From Dehalococcoidales bacterium (GTDB taxonomy: Bacteria > Chloroflexota > Dehalococcoidia > Dehalococcoidales > RBG-16-60-22): 46,616 nt of DNA. This document shows positions 25,599 through 32,649 of this stretch, piece after piece. Position 1 is the stretch's first letter. Every line of letters begins with the position of its first letter. The notes under the pieces were generated by a model. That model saw only the letters and a program-made list of their open reading frames with translations. It ran no database searches and was not told the origin of the DNA. Position numbers and translations under genes: made by a program. The stretch is taken from the NCBI GenBank assembly GCA_016783105.1, contig JADHXF010000004.1, forward strand, positions 1 to 46,616, in the 5' to 3' direction.

Positions 25599-25607
25599 TG
25601 CTATAAT
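25599..25607 (+). promoter_or_regulatory. Extended -10 promoter element
   Basis: TGC plus TATAAT (25602-25607) within TGTGCTATAATAG, the same 13 bases as at 20859-20871 region. It precedes the small gene at 25642. Confidence 0.5.
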
Positions 25608-25641
25608 AGCTTCAAGTTACAACGTTTTATTGGAGAGTAGT

Positions 25642-25887
25642 ATGGATAATTCAGTAGTACTATCGGTTGGTGATAGTCATCATATTCGGCTTGGCAAAGA
25701 CCGTATTGTTTACTCCGGTATGCCATCCGAAAAAGTATTTTCAATCGTCCAAATGAAATGGGAATTCTTCTATCGTGGATATGCTTGGAATCTGTTTTTC
25801 CCCGTTGGACAAAGCAAAATAAGAATAGATGGGATTAATATGCTAGTGGAAAGTGTAACTCCAGATGAAATTAGATTAAAGGTGTGA
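25642..25887 (+). CDS. Hypothetical protein, island cargo
   Basis: 81 residues starting MDNSVVLSVGDSHHIRLGKD. It reads as a small beta-rich domain with no membrane segment and no motif I recognise. A TTG at 25630 is in frame, but ATG 25642 follows GGAGAG at good spacing. Base composition is AT-rich compared with genes before 24000. It probably forms an operon with the small membrane protein at 25924. Confidence 0.55.
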   Translation: MDNSVVLSVGDSHHIRLGKDRIVYSGMPSEKVFSIVQMKWEFFYRGYAWNLFFPVGQSKIRIDGINMLVESVTPDEIRLKV

Positions 25888-25923
25888 TACGAGGCAATAA
25901 GAATTATAACTGCGGGAGGCAAT

Positions 25924-26091
25924 ATGAAGTTAATCGCATTCGTCCTGCTAATAATCGGGACTGCTGGCCTTCTACTCAACGAGATTATTTTCGACTGGGG
26001 TAGAGTTGCAACCCTAATATTTGCTGTTTCCAATCTTATAGGGCTTGCTACTTTAGCTTTTTCCTATTGGAGAACAAAGGACAAGAAGTAG
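25924..26091 (+). CDS. Small two-helix membrane protein, island cargo
   Basis: 55 residues: hydrophobic segments at about 2-20 and 29-46, and a basic tail RTKDKK. A strong GGGAGG lies just before the ATG. It is too short for standard ORF thresholds but has good translation signals. Function unknown. Confidence 0.65.
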   Translation: MKLIAFVLLIIGTAGLLLNEIIFDWGRVATLIFAVSNLIGLATLAFSYWRTKDKK

Positions 26092-26098
26092 TAAATAT

Positions 26099-26128
26099 AA
26101 ACAAGTGGCAGCGGGTGGATTTGAACCG
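26099..26128. repeat. tRNA-Met 3'-end fragment 1 (attachment-site scar)
   Basis: 30 bases identical to 29349-29378, which is the 3' end and flank of the tRNA-Met gene (T arm, acceptor 3' strand and following T-run on the minus strand). The copy stops in the T stem and is followed after two bases by the ATG of the gene at 26131. It keeps the same orientation as the real tRNA. Confidence 0.85.
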
Positions 26129-26130
26129 TT

Positions 26131-26469
26131 ATGAATAAGACGAAAAAACCGATAATCGGAGGGGTTTTAACTATTTTTTCTGGGCTTCTTGGTTTATTAG
26201 GAATTGCCAGTTATGCTATCGGTTTCGGTGATGCGGGTAGCGGTATTGGTAAAGGAGATATGCCTCCATTTGTGCCAAGTATCATATTCGGTATGTCAAT
26301 ACCGGCCGTCATAATTGCCCTACTTGCTATTGCCGGAGGAATACTTGCCGTACTAAGGAAACGATGGCGGTGGTCTCTTGCTGGTTCAATTGCAGCTGCA
26401 TTGTCTTTAATTATTCTTGGGATACCAGCCATAGTACTTGTTGCTATATCTAAAGACGAATTTGAATAG
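26131..26469 (+). CDS. Hypothetical multi-helix membrane protein, island cassette
   Basis: 112 residues with three hydrophobic segments (about 8-32, 48-70 and 80-106) and the pieces GGVLTIFSGLLGLLGI, LRKRWRWSLAGSIAA and VLVAISKDEF. This pattern is like the DUF4064-type small membrane proteins common in Dehalococcoidia. The ATG is only two bases beyond tRNA fragment 1, so any ribosome-binding site must come from the tRNA sequence itself (GGGTGG). Function unknown. Confidence 0.65.
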   Translation: MNKTKKPIIGGVLTIFSGLLGLLGIASYAIGFGDAGSGIGKGDMPPFVPSIIFGMSIPAVIIALLAIAGGILAVLRKRWRWSLAGSIAAALSLIILGIPAIVLVAISKDEFE

Positions 26470-26485
26470 AGTAAGAAAACAAACA

Positions 26486-26512
26486 AAGTGGCAGCGGGTG
26501 GATTTGAACCGC
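26486..26512. repeat. tRNA-Met 3'-end fragment 2 (attachment-site scar)
   Basis: 27 bases identical to 29353-29379 of the tRNA-Met gene region, same orientation, 387 bases after fragment 1. It ends in the T stem and is followed by unrelated sequence. Confidence 0.85.
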
Positions 26513-26583
26513 TAGATGGTTAACTGTCAATAATGGTATTATTAACTATACAAACAATAGATTTATAAGCTGGATGTGTAGCA

Positions 26584-26811
26584 ATGAACATTGGTAACAA
26601 AGTCAAAATAACGTGCGGCGAATTTCAAGGCAAAGTCGGTCAAATAAAGGCTCGCCATATGAATGCAATCCCAAGTGAAATGAAAAACATAAGAGCAGGA
26701 GTAATAATAACCAGTAGAAATAATGAAACGCTGTATAGCGTTCTTCTTGAAGGGGATAGAGACATCATGTATTTCCCGAAGAGTTGTCTTGAATTAATTT
26801 CCGATCAATAG
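26584..26811 (+). CDS. Hypothetical small protein, possibly KOW-like, island cassette
   Basis: 75 residues, soluble. The start NIGNKVKITCGEFQGKVGQI resembles a KOW motif (GDxVxVxxGxFxGxxGxI) as in NusG and ribosomal proteins L24/L26, and LLEGDRDIMYFPKSCLELI would complete a small beta barrel. It is the only gene between tRNA fragments 2 and 3. It may bind nucleic acid, but this is a weak inference. AT-rich. Confidence 0.6.
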   Translation: MNIGNKVKITCGEFQGKVGQIKARHMNAIPSEMKNIRAGVIITSRNNETLYSVLLEGDRDIMYFPKSCLELISDQ

Positions 26812-26853
26812 TGAACAGATATAAAAAACATCAGGATTCGTGTCTGCGAAAGA

Positions 26854-26898
26854 AAGTGGCAGCGGGTGGATTCGAACCGCCGACCAAGGGCTTATGAG
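26854..26898. repeat. tRNA-Met 3'-half fragment 3 (attachment-site scar)
   Basis: 45 bases matching 29353-29397 with one difference (TTCGAACC instead of TTTGAACC in the T loop). It reaches as far as the anticodon, further than fragments 1 and 2. It lies 368 bases after fragment 2, in the same orientation. Confidence 0.9.
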
Positions 26899-26917
26899 GG
26901 CCAGTGCCGATTTTTAC

Positions 26918-27934
26918 TTATGACCTATTAGCAGCAAATAGGTACGCAACATTTTCAATCTCATTTTTCATTTCGTTCAATGTAAGACTTGTGGCATATC
27001 CTATCTGCCCGATGCGGTTTACTATCCCAAGCCCTTCGGTATAGTCATCACACCCGAGTCTGCCCGTATTGATATTTCCTTTGTGTTTTAATGGGTATCT
27101 CGAACTACTCTCATGAGCGAATGTTAGATAAGTTAGCCACAGAAGTGAGTATGAAAAACCCCATGTGGATAAGTAATTCGCAGTCATATCGTCTCTATTA
27201 ATGCTGTTAGCTGCTTGAAGCCCAAAGCTGTCCATAATTTTAATAAATTCCAACGGAGCTTTTAACTGTTCTTCTGAAAGAGGAGTAGTTTTTAACTGGC
27301 TGGAAAGTCCCTCACTCAGTTTTCTAATGAAGTCATCTGCGTTTTCGACATCATAATGGCCTTTACGAATTCCCATACTGGGTAAAAGACTAAAAGTACT
27401 TTTTATTGTATCCAGAAACTTCTTTCGAACAAATATTGATGAATCTAGCAGTTTGTCAATTACTTCCGGTTTCAGACTTAAGGTTTCTTGTTTAAAACTA
27501 ACCCTTTTCCCCTCTTTAGAAATAAGTGGGGTTTTACCCAATACTTGGCTTTCCAGGACATTTAATTTTGATTCTCCATCTGGTAAATCTATTCCCATAA
27601 GGCCAGCGATGGAATCTAAGCCTAAATCCCTTATTTTGGTAATCATCTTGGTATTCAAATTAAGTATTAATGCTAAACTATTATGACTATAGAAGCGAAC
27701 AAAATCCCTAGCTTCATATTGCCCCGATGCAATTGCAGCTGCCTTTACAGCTTTCTCAATGCTTTGTTGCAATAGATAGACAGCTAAAGCTGGGTCAGTA
27801 CACCTAACTGTCTTTTTCGTTTTACTGTCAAAACTGACTAGTTTCTTGAATAAGTTGAAGTCTTTATTCGCTCTATTCAACCAACGTTTCGCATGTTCGA
27901 CATTACTTGTGGCTTTTCTTTTATCTATGGCCAT
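26918..27934 (-). CDS. HEPN-like domain protein of unknown function, island cargo
   Basis: 338 residues, soluble. The N-terminal 120 residues look like a HEPN domain: HAKRWLNRANKDFNLFKKLV, then AVYLLQQSIEKAVKAAAI, then FVRFYSHNSLALIL. HEPN proteins are often nucleotide- or RNA-related and frequent in toxin and defence systems. The RNase-type Arg-x4-6-His motif is not clear (RFYSH has only three residues between). The remaining 200 residues show no motif I know. It reads toward tRNA fragment 3. Its role, including any in defence, is unproven. Confidence 0.65.
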   Translation of the reverse strand: MAIDKRKATSNVEHAKRWLNRANKDFNLFKKLVSFDSKTKKTVRCTDPALAVYLLQQSIEKAVKAAAIASGQYEARDFVRFYSHNSLALILNLNTKMITKIRDLGLDSIAGLMGIDLPDGESKLNVLESQVLGKTPLISKEGKRVSFKQETLSLKPEVIDKLLDSSIFVRKKFLDTIKSTFSLLPSMGIRKGHYDVENADDFIRKLSEGLSSQLKTTPLSEEQLKAPLEFIKIMDSFGLQAANSINRDDMTANYLSTWGFSYSLLWLTYLTFAHESSSRYPLKHKGNINTGRLGCDDYTEGLGIVNRIGQIGYATSLTLNEMKNEIENVAYLFAANRS

Positions 27935-28112
27935 TGAATACCTCGCTGTCTTGAGCTCTTCTCTAACCCCATGTTGCTTAACCTACCATCTCTTTACACA
28001 TTATACAATTGCTTCCGTCAATTTTCAGAAGTAGGGAGAAGGTCAATAGGTATGTAGCACATATTTTAGCTGTAAAAATAACAGGATGGAAAAGTCCTAT
28101 TACTATAATTAA

Positions 28113-29219
28113 TTAGGTATCAATCCATTTTGAATAACTTTCGTCTACTGCATAACCATCATATATGATTTGTACTATGTAACGAGTGTGTTTATCTTGG
28201 GGTACTCGTAGCTTTATGGTTACTGTTATTTCTTTGTTAGCAGGCAATGTAAATACCTCGCTTTGTTGAGTGTTCCATACTTTATTATCGCCCGCGTCAA
28301 ATCCGGCATTTATAAAAACATTTTCTGCAGTCGCTGTACCTAAATTCTTAACAGTGACTTTCATTTCAGCGGATATGCTTGTCCTGTTAGCTTCCCAATC
28401 GTGAATAAGTATTGGAACAGATACCATTTCATAAACTCTTGCTTTAGTACCGTGATATTGTTCTGGCAGTATTCCAATTCCCCATTCTATTCCAGTCGTT
28501 TCGATATAATAATACTTTTCTCCATTGTAGTTGTAATAACTTCCAGTTGTGCCTTCCCCCCCCAGAACTCCAACTCCCATGTGATGAGGAAATTGGATTA
28601 GTACGATTTTATACTTCATAGCGTATAGAATGGATGCAAGCAGAATCGAAGTATCCTCGCAATCACCCCCATAATCCACCAACGTCTCAATAGGATATCT
28701 TGGGTATTCATCGTATGGTGTAGTAACATTGTCAACCGTATAAGGCAGACTTTGGACGAATGTGGATACGAATTCTACGGTCTTATACGAAGTATAGCTA
28801 TTTTCTTCAGCAAACTTTTGAAGCTTGGATGCTATGAGTTCAATTATCTCGTCATCAGAAGGATGTGTTACATAGACTGAATAATTCTGAGTAGGCGACC
28901 TCGGTAATCCTCTAAAATAGTCGTAGATGGCCAGAGGTATTCCAAATTCCCACTCAATCTTGTGCAAGTCATAGTTCCAAATATAACGATGTGTAACAAC
29001 CTCTTTGGTCTGTGGGATTTGTTGAATTATCTCTGATAATTTAGTTGATTGGGTTGTTGATGGCGTTGACTCGGGTGTCTTTGGAGCAGGTTGAGTCGGT
29101 GTCTGTGGCGTTGTTGCTGGAGAAGGTGGGGGTAGGGTAGATTCCCCAGAATTGAAGATAATATAGCCAAAGAAAATTGCAATTGCGATTATAAATAAAA
29201 AGCTCAGGCAACCTTTCAT
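28113..29219 (-). CDS. Secreted or membrane-anchored transglutaminase-like protein with C-terminal CARDB-like domain
   Basis: 368 residues. A single hydrophobic segment at about 4-22 anchors or exports it, followed by a proline/threonine-rich linker (to about residue 62). The transglutaminase-like core has the catalytic Cys in YGGDCEDTSILLASIL, the His in FPHHMGVGV and the acidic position in YYYIETTG. The last 95 residues (ISAEMKVTVKNLGTATAENV) resemble a CARDB/beta-sandwich domain. A promoter-like TTGACA-18-TATATA is seen at 29261-29290. Similar proteins occur in archaea; they may be proteases. It is the largest cargo next to the tRNA. Confidence 0.75.
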   Translation of the reverse strand: MKGCLSFLFIIAIAIFFGYIIFNSGESTLPPPSPATTPQTPTQPAPKTPESTPSTTQSTKLSEIIQQIPQTKEVVTHRYIWNYDLHKIEWEFGIPLAIYDYFRGLPRSPTQNYSVYVTHPSDDEIIELIASKLQKFAEENSYTSYKTVEFVSTFVQSLPYTVDNVTTPYDEYPRYPIETLVDYGGDCEDTSILLASILYAMKYKIVLIQFPHHMGVGVLGGEGTTGSYYNYNGEKYYYIETTGIEWGIGILPEQYHGTKARVYEMVSVPILIHDWEANRTSISAEMKVTVKNLGTATAENVFINAGFDAGDNKVWNTQQSEVFTLPANKEITVTIKLRVPQDKHTRYIVQIIYDGYAVDESYSKWIDT

Positions 29220-29260
29220 TTGATTCTTGTTCCAATAAATCCTTATTCTTATCTGTCAAT

Positions 29261-29290
29261 TATATATCTCCAAATAGTTGTTTTTGTCAA
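29261..29290 (-). promoter_or_regulatory. Predicted promoter of the transglutaminase-like gene
   Basis: Minus strand TTGACA (29285-29290), 18 bases, TATATA (29261-29266), about 42 bases before the start at 29219. Confidence 0.45.
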
Positions 29291-29355
29291 TAAACTAGCT
29301 AAATTTATCTTAATTATAGTTTGTTCTCTATGTAGGAATTGAGTCTAAAAACAAG

Positions 29356-29427
29356 TGGCAGCGGGTGGATTTGAACCGCCGACCAAGGGCTTATGAGTCC
29401 CCTGCTCTACCTCTGAGCTACGCTGCC
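29356..29427 (-). tRNA. tRNA-Met, anticodon CAT
   Basis: Read on the minus strand: acceptor GGCAGCG pairs with CGCTGCC, D stem GCTC/GAGC, anticodon loop CTCATAA with CAT, T arm GGCGG-TTCAAAT-CCACC, discriminator A. The CCA end is not encoded. A T-run follows, serving as terminator. The anticodon stem has one A-G mismatch next to the loop (GGGGA/GCCCT). An elongator Met is most likely; a lysidine-modified tRNA-Ile(CAT) cannot be excluded from sequence alone. This gene is the intact target of the three scars to its left. Confidence 0.92.
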
Positions 29428-29462
29428 AACAGAGTAGAATATAGCATCAACTGCCTTTGCTG

Positions 29463-30542
29463 TCAATTTCTCTTAATAACGTGGACGCCGGTCGCTTTAA
29501 AAGTGGCGTAAACCTTCTTCCCCTTGGTTAAACCCATTTCTTCAGCCGACCTTTTGGTTATCATGGCCACCAGGGGAAACCCGCATTGAATCTCAACACG
29601 CGCCAGAGGCCCCATATTAACCAGCCAGGTGATTTCCCCTTCAAAAGAATTCCGGGCGCTGCTGGAGATTCGGGTAAGGGCCAGCGTGATGTCCTCCGGC
29701 CGGATACAGGCGCACACCTCTGCGCCAACCGGGTAATCGGAAATCGCTTCGATAGACCCTCCTGGGCTCTCGAGAGTGGCCATGTTATCTTCACTGGACG
29801 CGATTACGCCGTCGATAATATTCTCCACGCCGACAAACTCAGCCACCTCCCTGTTGCGCGGCGATGTAAAAACGTCCTTTGAGCTTCCAGTCTGCAATAG
29901 TTCTCCGTCCATCATCACGGCCACCCGGTCGGCAAGACGCTGCCCCTGCGACAGGTCATGCGTCGCCATAATGATGGTGGTAGCATACCGTCTGATAATG
30001 CCGCTGATTAACTCCTCGATGCGGGCTGCCGAAAGCGGGTCAAGATTGGCCATTGGCTCATCCAGCAGCAGAACCTCAGGTTCAATGGCAATCGCCCGGG
30101 CGATGGCTACCCGCTGTACCTCTCCCCCGGACAGGTACCTGGCGTTCTGGTTACGGTAATCAGAAAGGCCCACAACATCCGTAATATGATTTACCTTTTC
30201 CTTCAGCTTGCTGCCCCTGACTCCCCGCCACTTCAGCGCACTGGCAATGTTATCATGAACGCTCAGGTTGAAGACCACCGGCTTCTGGAGAACAAACGCC
30301 ATGCGGCGGCGCATCCCGAGCCTCACCGTAGCTGGTGCGGCGGCATCCACACCATCGAAGGAAATCTTCCCTGACGTTGGTTCATCTATCAGGTCTATCA
30401 GGCGTAAAAGCGTCGTTTTACCAGCACCGGTCGGTCCAATCAGGGCAAACACCTCCCCACGGTTAATGCGGAGATTGATATTTTTTAGAATATACCGTTC
30501 ACCGTATCGCTGGCAGAGATTGACCGTCTCGATTAACGCCAT
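29463..30542 (-). CDS. tupC: Tungstate/molybdate-type ABC transporter ATP-binding protein
   Basis: A 359-residue ATPase with Walker A GPTGAGKT, signature LSGGEVQRVAIARAI and Walker B VLLLDEPMANLDP. The last 70 residues form a TOBE/MOP-like domain (FEGEITWLVNMGPLARVEI), which in this family binds oxyanions or regulates transport. It is the last gene of the operon after the permease. TupC and WtpC are both possible names; the binding-protein motif favours Tup. Confidence 0.85.
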   Translation of the reverse strand: MALIETVNLCQRYGERYILKNINLRINRGEVFALIGPTGAGKTTLLRLIDLIDEPTSGKISFDGVDAAAPATVRLGMRRRMAFVLQKPVVFNLSVHDNIASALKWRGVRGSKLKEKVNHITDVVGLSDYRNQNARYLSGGEVQRVAIARAIAIEPEVLLLDEPMANLDPLSAARIEELISGIIRRYATTIIMATHDLSQGQRLADRVAVMMDGELLQTGSSKDVFTSPRNREVAEFVGVENIIDGVIASSEDNMATLESPGGSIEAISDYPVGAEVCACIRPEDITLALTRISSSARNSFEGEITWLVNMGPLARVEIQCGFPLVAMITKRSAEEMGLTKGKKVYATFKATGVHVIKRN

Positions 30543-30544
30543 AT

Positions 30545-31231
30545 TTACCTCTGCTGCACCCGATTCAGGATAATGTTGATGACAAGGGCAATCGTAATCA
30601 AAATGATACCCAGTGCAATCGACAATTCCAGGTCTCCCTTTGATGTTTCCAGTGAAATGGCCGTCGTAATAACCCGGGTGAAACCGCGGATATTGCCACC
30701 GACCATGAGAGCTATGCCCACTTCGGAGATGGCCCGGCCGAAGCCCATGATGACTGCCGCCATCACGGCGAACCTGGCCTCCCTGAGAATCACAATCGAC
30801 GTCTGAAAGCCGCTGGCGCCCAGCGAACGCGCCGTATCAATGATGCTCCTGTCCACATTGCTGAGCGCGGAAATGGTCAGGCCGAGCAGTATCGGCGTGA
30901 TTAGGAGCATCTGCCCCAGCACCATGACCGTCGGTGTGAACATGAGGCCGAGACCACCCAGAGGCCCTGCCCTGGAAAACATGACAAAAACAAAGAGACC
31001 AACCGCTACCGTCGGCACGCTGTAGAACGTCTGCACCAGGTTGATAAGAAACCTTTTACCCCGGAACTGGTGGAAATGGATGAGGCTCGCCAGAGGTAGA
31101 CAGACAAGAGAGGCGAGGAGGGCGGAGGTCACCGATATTCTCAGCGACCTCCCTGCTATCTCCACCACCTCAGGGTCAAGCGTGACAATCAGTTCCAGAG
31201 CCTTGACCAGGCCATGCCACAGTTCAACCAT
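30545..31231 (-). CDS. tupB: Tungstate/molybdate-type ABC transporter permease
   Basis: A 228-residue permease with about five hydrophobic segments and the EAA-type loop DTARSLGASGFQTSIVILREA. YSVPTVAVGLFVFVMFSRAGPLG is characteristic of the TupB/WtpB family. It is followed by the ATPase gene after two bases and preceded by a small zinc-ribbon gene. Confidence 0.87.
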   Translation of the reverse strand: MVELWHGLVKALELIVTLDPEVVEIAGRSLRISVTSALLASLVCLPLASLIHFHQFRGKRFLINLVQTFYSVPTVAVGLFVFVMFSRAGPLGGLGLMFTPTVMVLGQMLLITPILLGLTISALSNVDRSIIDTARSLGASGFQTSIVILREARFAVMAAVIMGFGRAISEVGIALMVGGNIRGFTRVITTAISLETSKGDLELSIALGIILITIALVINIILNRVQQR

Positions 31232-31242
31232 CTCTTTACAGA

Positions 31243-31374
31243 TTACCTGTTAGCGCATACTTCATATTTGCCCGTGCATACGATTTTGTCGCCACAGCCG
31301 GGGCAGAACTTCCAGTCCGACCTTATCTCAGCCCCGCACTTTTTGCATTTTACCACGATTGCTATAACCGGCAT
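31243..31374 (-). CDS. 43-residue zinc-ribbon protein inside the tungstate operon
   Basis: A short protein beginning MPVIAIVVKCKKCGAEI with CxxC pairs Cys10/Cys13 and Cys24/Cys27 (KFCPGCGDK) and two more cysteines (33 and 40). This fits one zinc-ribbon fold. A strong GGAGGTGTGAA precedes the ATG. It lies between tupA and tupB, 11 bases before the permease start. Function unknown; the position in the operon could be incidental or regulatory. Confidence 0.75.
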   Translation of the reverse strand: MPVIAIVVKCKKCGAEIRSDWKFCPGCGDKIVCTGKYEVCANR

Positions 31375-31395
31375 TTCACACCTCCGCAAAGTTTT

Positions 31396-32295
31396 TTACG
31401 GCGTCGGTTCGGCACCGGCGCAGGGAGTAAAGAGCTGCATGCCATACTCCTCGACGCCATACTCGCCAATGAGTTTCTGTATTTCAGGAGAAGTAAGAAA
31501 ACCTATCAGGTTATTGGCCATATCGCTTTTCACGCCCTTTACCTTCTCCGGGCTTACCGCAATAGCCGAATAGACATTAAGCAGGATATTACCCTTGTCC
31601 ACGACGGGCACGAGTTCCAGTTTGCCCTTGTAGGCCAGGTAGGTTCCCATATCGGTCATGGTATAGCCCTGCTTTTCGCTGGCCATCATCAGCGTTGGCC
31701 CCATGCCCGTCCCCGCCTCAATGTACCAGGTGCCGGCCTGCTGAACTGCTTCATACTCATAGCCAGCCTTCTGCCAGATGCTCTTTTCCTTGGCGTGGGT
31801 GCCGGAATCATCGCCGCGGGAAACAAAGCTGCCGCTCCCGGTGTCCATCAGCTTCTTAAAAGCGTCCTCAGGAAGCATGCCCTTGATTCCAGCCGGGTCA
31901 CCCGATGGTCCCACAATGAGGAAATAGTTATAGGCAAAGGGCACTCGCTTCACCCCGTAGCCCTCGGCGATGAATGCTTCTTCACGTGCTTTGGAGTGGA
32001 CGGTGATGATGTCCACATCACCCCTCTGGCCATACTCCAGCGCCTTCCCGGTACCGGCATACATGACGTCCAGTTCCACGCCGTACTGCTCCTCGAACAT
32101 CGGCTCCAGGTAACCCCAGAGGCCGGTGTCATAGAGGCTGGTGGTGGTCGCCACTCTTACCCTCTGCTTGGGCGGCAGCGGTGCTGCCTCCCCGGACCTG
32201 GCGCAGCCCACAGCTCCCATCACCGAGATGGCAACTATTAACAGCACGATAAAAATACTGCTTATTTTAACCTGCATTTTCCTATTTAATTTCAA
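31396..32295 (-). CDS. tupA: Tungstate-binding lipoprotein
   Basis: A 299-residue substrate-binding protein. After a hydrophobic signal ending in a lipobox-like AVGC (about residue 31), the mature part begins VRVATTTSLYDTGLW; the TTTS segment is the TupA oxyanion-binding motif. GSFVSRGDDSGTH is a second ligand loop. The start is TTG at 32295, nine bases after GGAGG; ATG six codons later has poorer spacing. A Moco/Tuco riboswitch-like leader lies 150 bases upstream, supporting tungstate or molybdate as substrate. Confidence 0.87.
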   Translation of the reverse strand: MKLNRKMQVKISSIFIVLLIVAISVMGAVGCARSGEAAPLPPKQRVRVATTTSLYDTGLWGYLEPMFEEQYGVELDVMYAGTGKALEYGQRGDVDIITVHSKAREEAFIAEGYGVKRVPFAYNYFLIVGPSGDPAGIKGMLPEDAFKKLMDTGSGSFVSRGDDSGTHAKEKSIWQKAGYEYEAVQQAGTWYIEAGTGMGPTLMMASEKQGYTMTDMGTYLAYKGKLELVPVVDKGNILLNVYSAIAVSPEKVKGVKSDMANNLIGFLTSPEIQKLIGEYGVEEYGMQLFTPCAGAEPTP

Positions 32296-32445
32296 AACTG
32301 TGCACCTCCGATAAAATATTTAGCGACGTATGATTCCTGGCCTGAGACGGTGCACGGGCAACAAGAAAAAGACAGAAAGATGAACCATTAATTGAAAACT
32401 TAAGGTGGGTAATGAAGTCACAGAGTAATTCCAGAAACAAAATAA

Positions 32446-32548
32446 TCTCTCCTTTCCAAATACGGGAGGCACCGCCGTTTCCCGCGATACCCTATCGGCC
32501 AGTCTCCATAGGCTGACGCCCTTGGGAGAACAAGCTCGGAGAAAGAAA
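32446..32548 (-). ncRNA. Molybdenum/tungsten cofactor (Moco/Tuco) riboswitch-like leader of tupA
   Basis: On the minus strand, a structured leader lies between a promoter and tupA. A closing helix pairs TTTCTCC (about 32537-32545) with GGAGAGA (32446-32452). Inner hairpins pair CCTAT/ATAGG (32508-32512 with 32491-32495) and CGGGA/TCCCG (32480-32484 with 32463-32467). The strings GGTGCCTCCCGT and GGAGACTGGCCGATAGGG look like conserved parts of the Moco RNA motif as I remember it. The gene it controls is a tungstate/molybdate uptake operon, the expected context. A covariance search is needed to be certain. Confidence 0.7.
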
Positions 32549-32569
32549 CCCTGTATTCTTTTCGCGGTG

Positions 32570-32578
32570 ATTATAGCA
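32570..32578 (-). promoter_or_regulatory. Extended -10 promoter of the tup operon
   Basis: On the minus strand TGC followed by a perfect TATAAT (32570-32575), about 22 bases before the riboswitch-like leader begins. No good -35 is visible. Confidence 0.55.
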
Positions 32579-32620
32579 TAACGTCAGGAACAACTGCAAC
32601 TATACTCCATGTAGGCAACC

Positions 32621-32649
32621 TTGACGCTATACCACGCTTCTGCTAAAAT
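32621..32649 (+). promoter_or_regulatory. Predicted promoter of the beta-oxidation-like operon
   Basis: TTGACG (32621-32626), 17 bases ending in TGC, TAAAAT (32644-32649). The leader to the GTG at 32795 is about 140 bases and contains a full GGAGGTGAT (32711-32719) that could start a short leader peptide. The 499-base gap 32296-32794 is otherwise taken up by the riboswitch and this promoter. Confidence 0.5.

Noticed and set aside
26854..26900. A second functional tRNA gene at scar 3
   Set aside because: Only the part from the acceptor 3' strand to the anticodon is present; no D arm or 5' acceptor strand follows, so it cannot fold as tRNA.
26918..27934. HEPN gene as a toxin with a partner antitoxin
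   Set aside because: No MNT nucleotidyltransferase or other antitoxin-like gene is adjacent, and the RNase motif is unclear; not called as a toxin-antitoxin system.
29041..29259. Minus-strand 72-residue frame over the transglutaminase start
   Set aside because: Shadow frame of the real gene in the same region, without its own translation signals.
25520..29350. CRISPR array in the repeat-bearing island
   Set aside because: The repeats are few, unevenly spaced by hundreds of bases with genes between, and are tRNA-derived.
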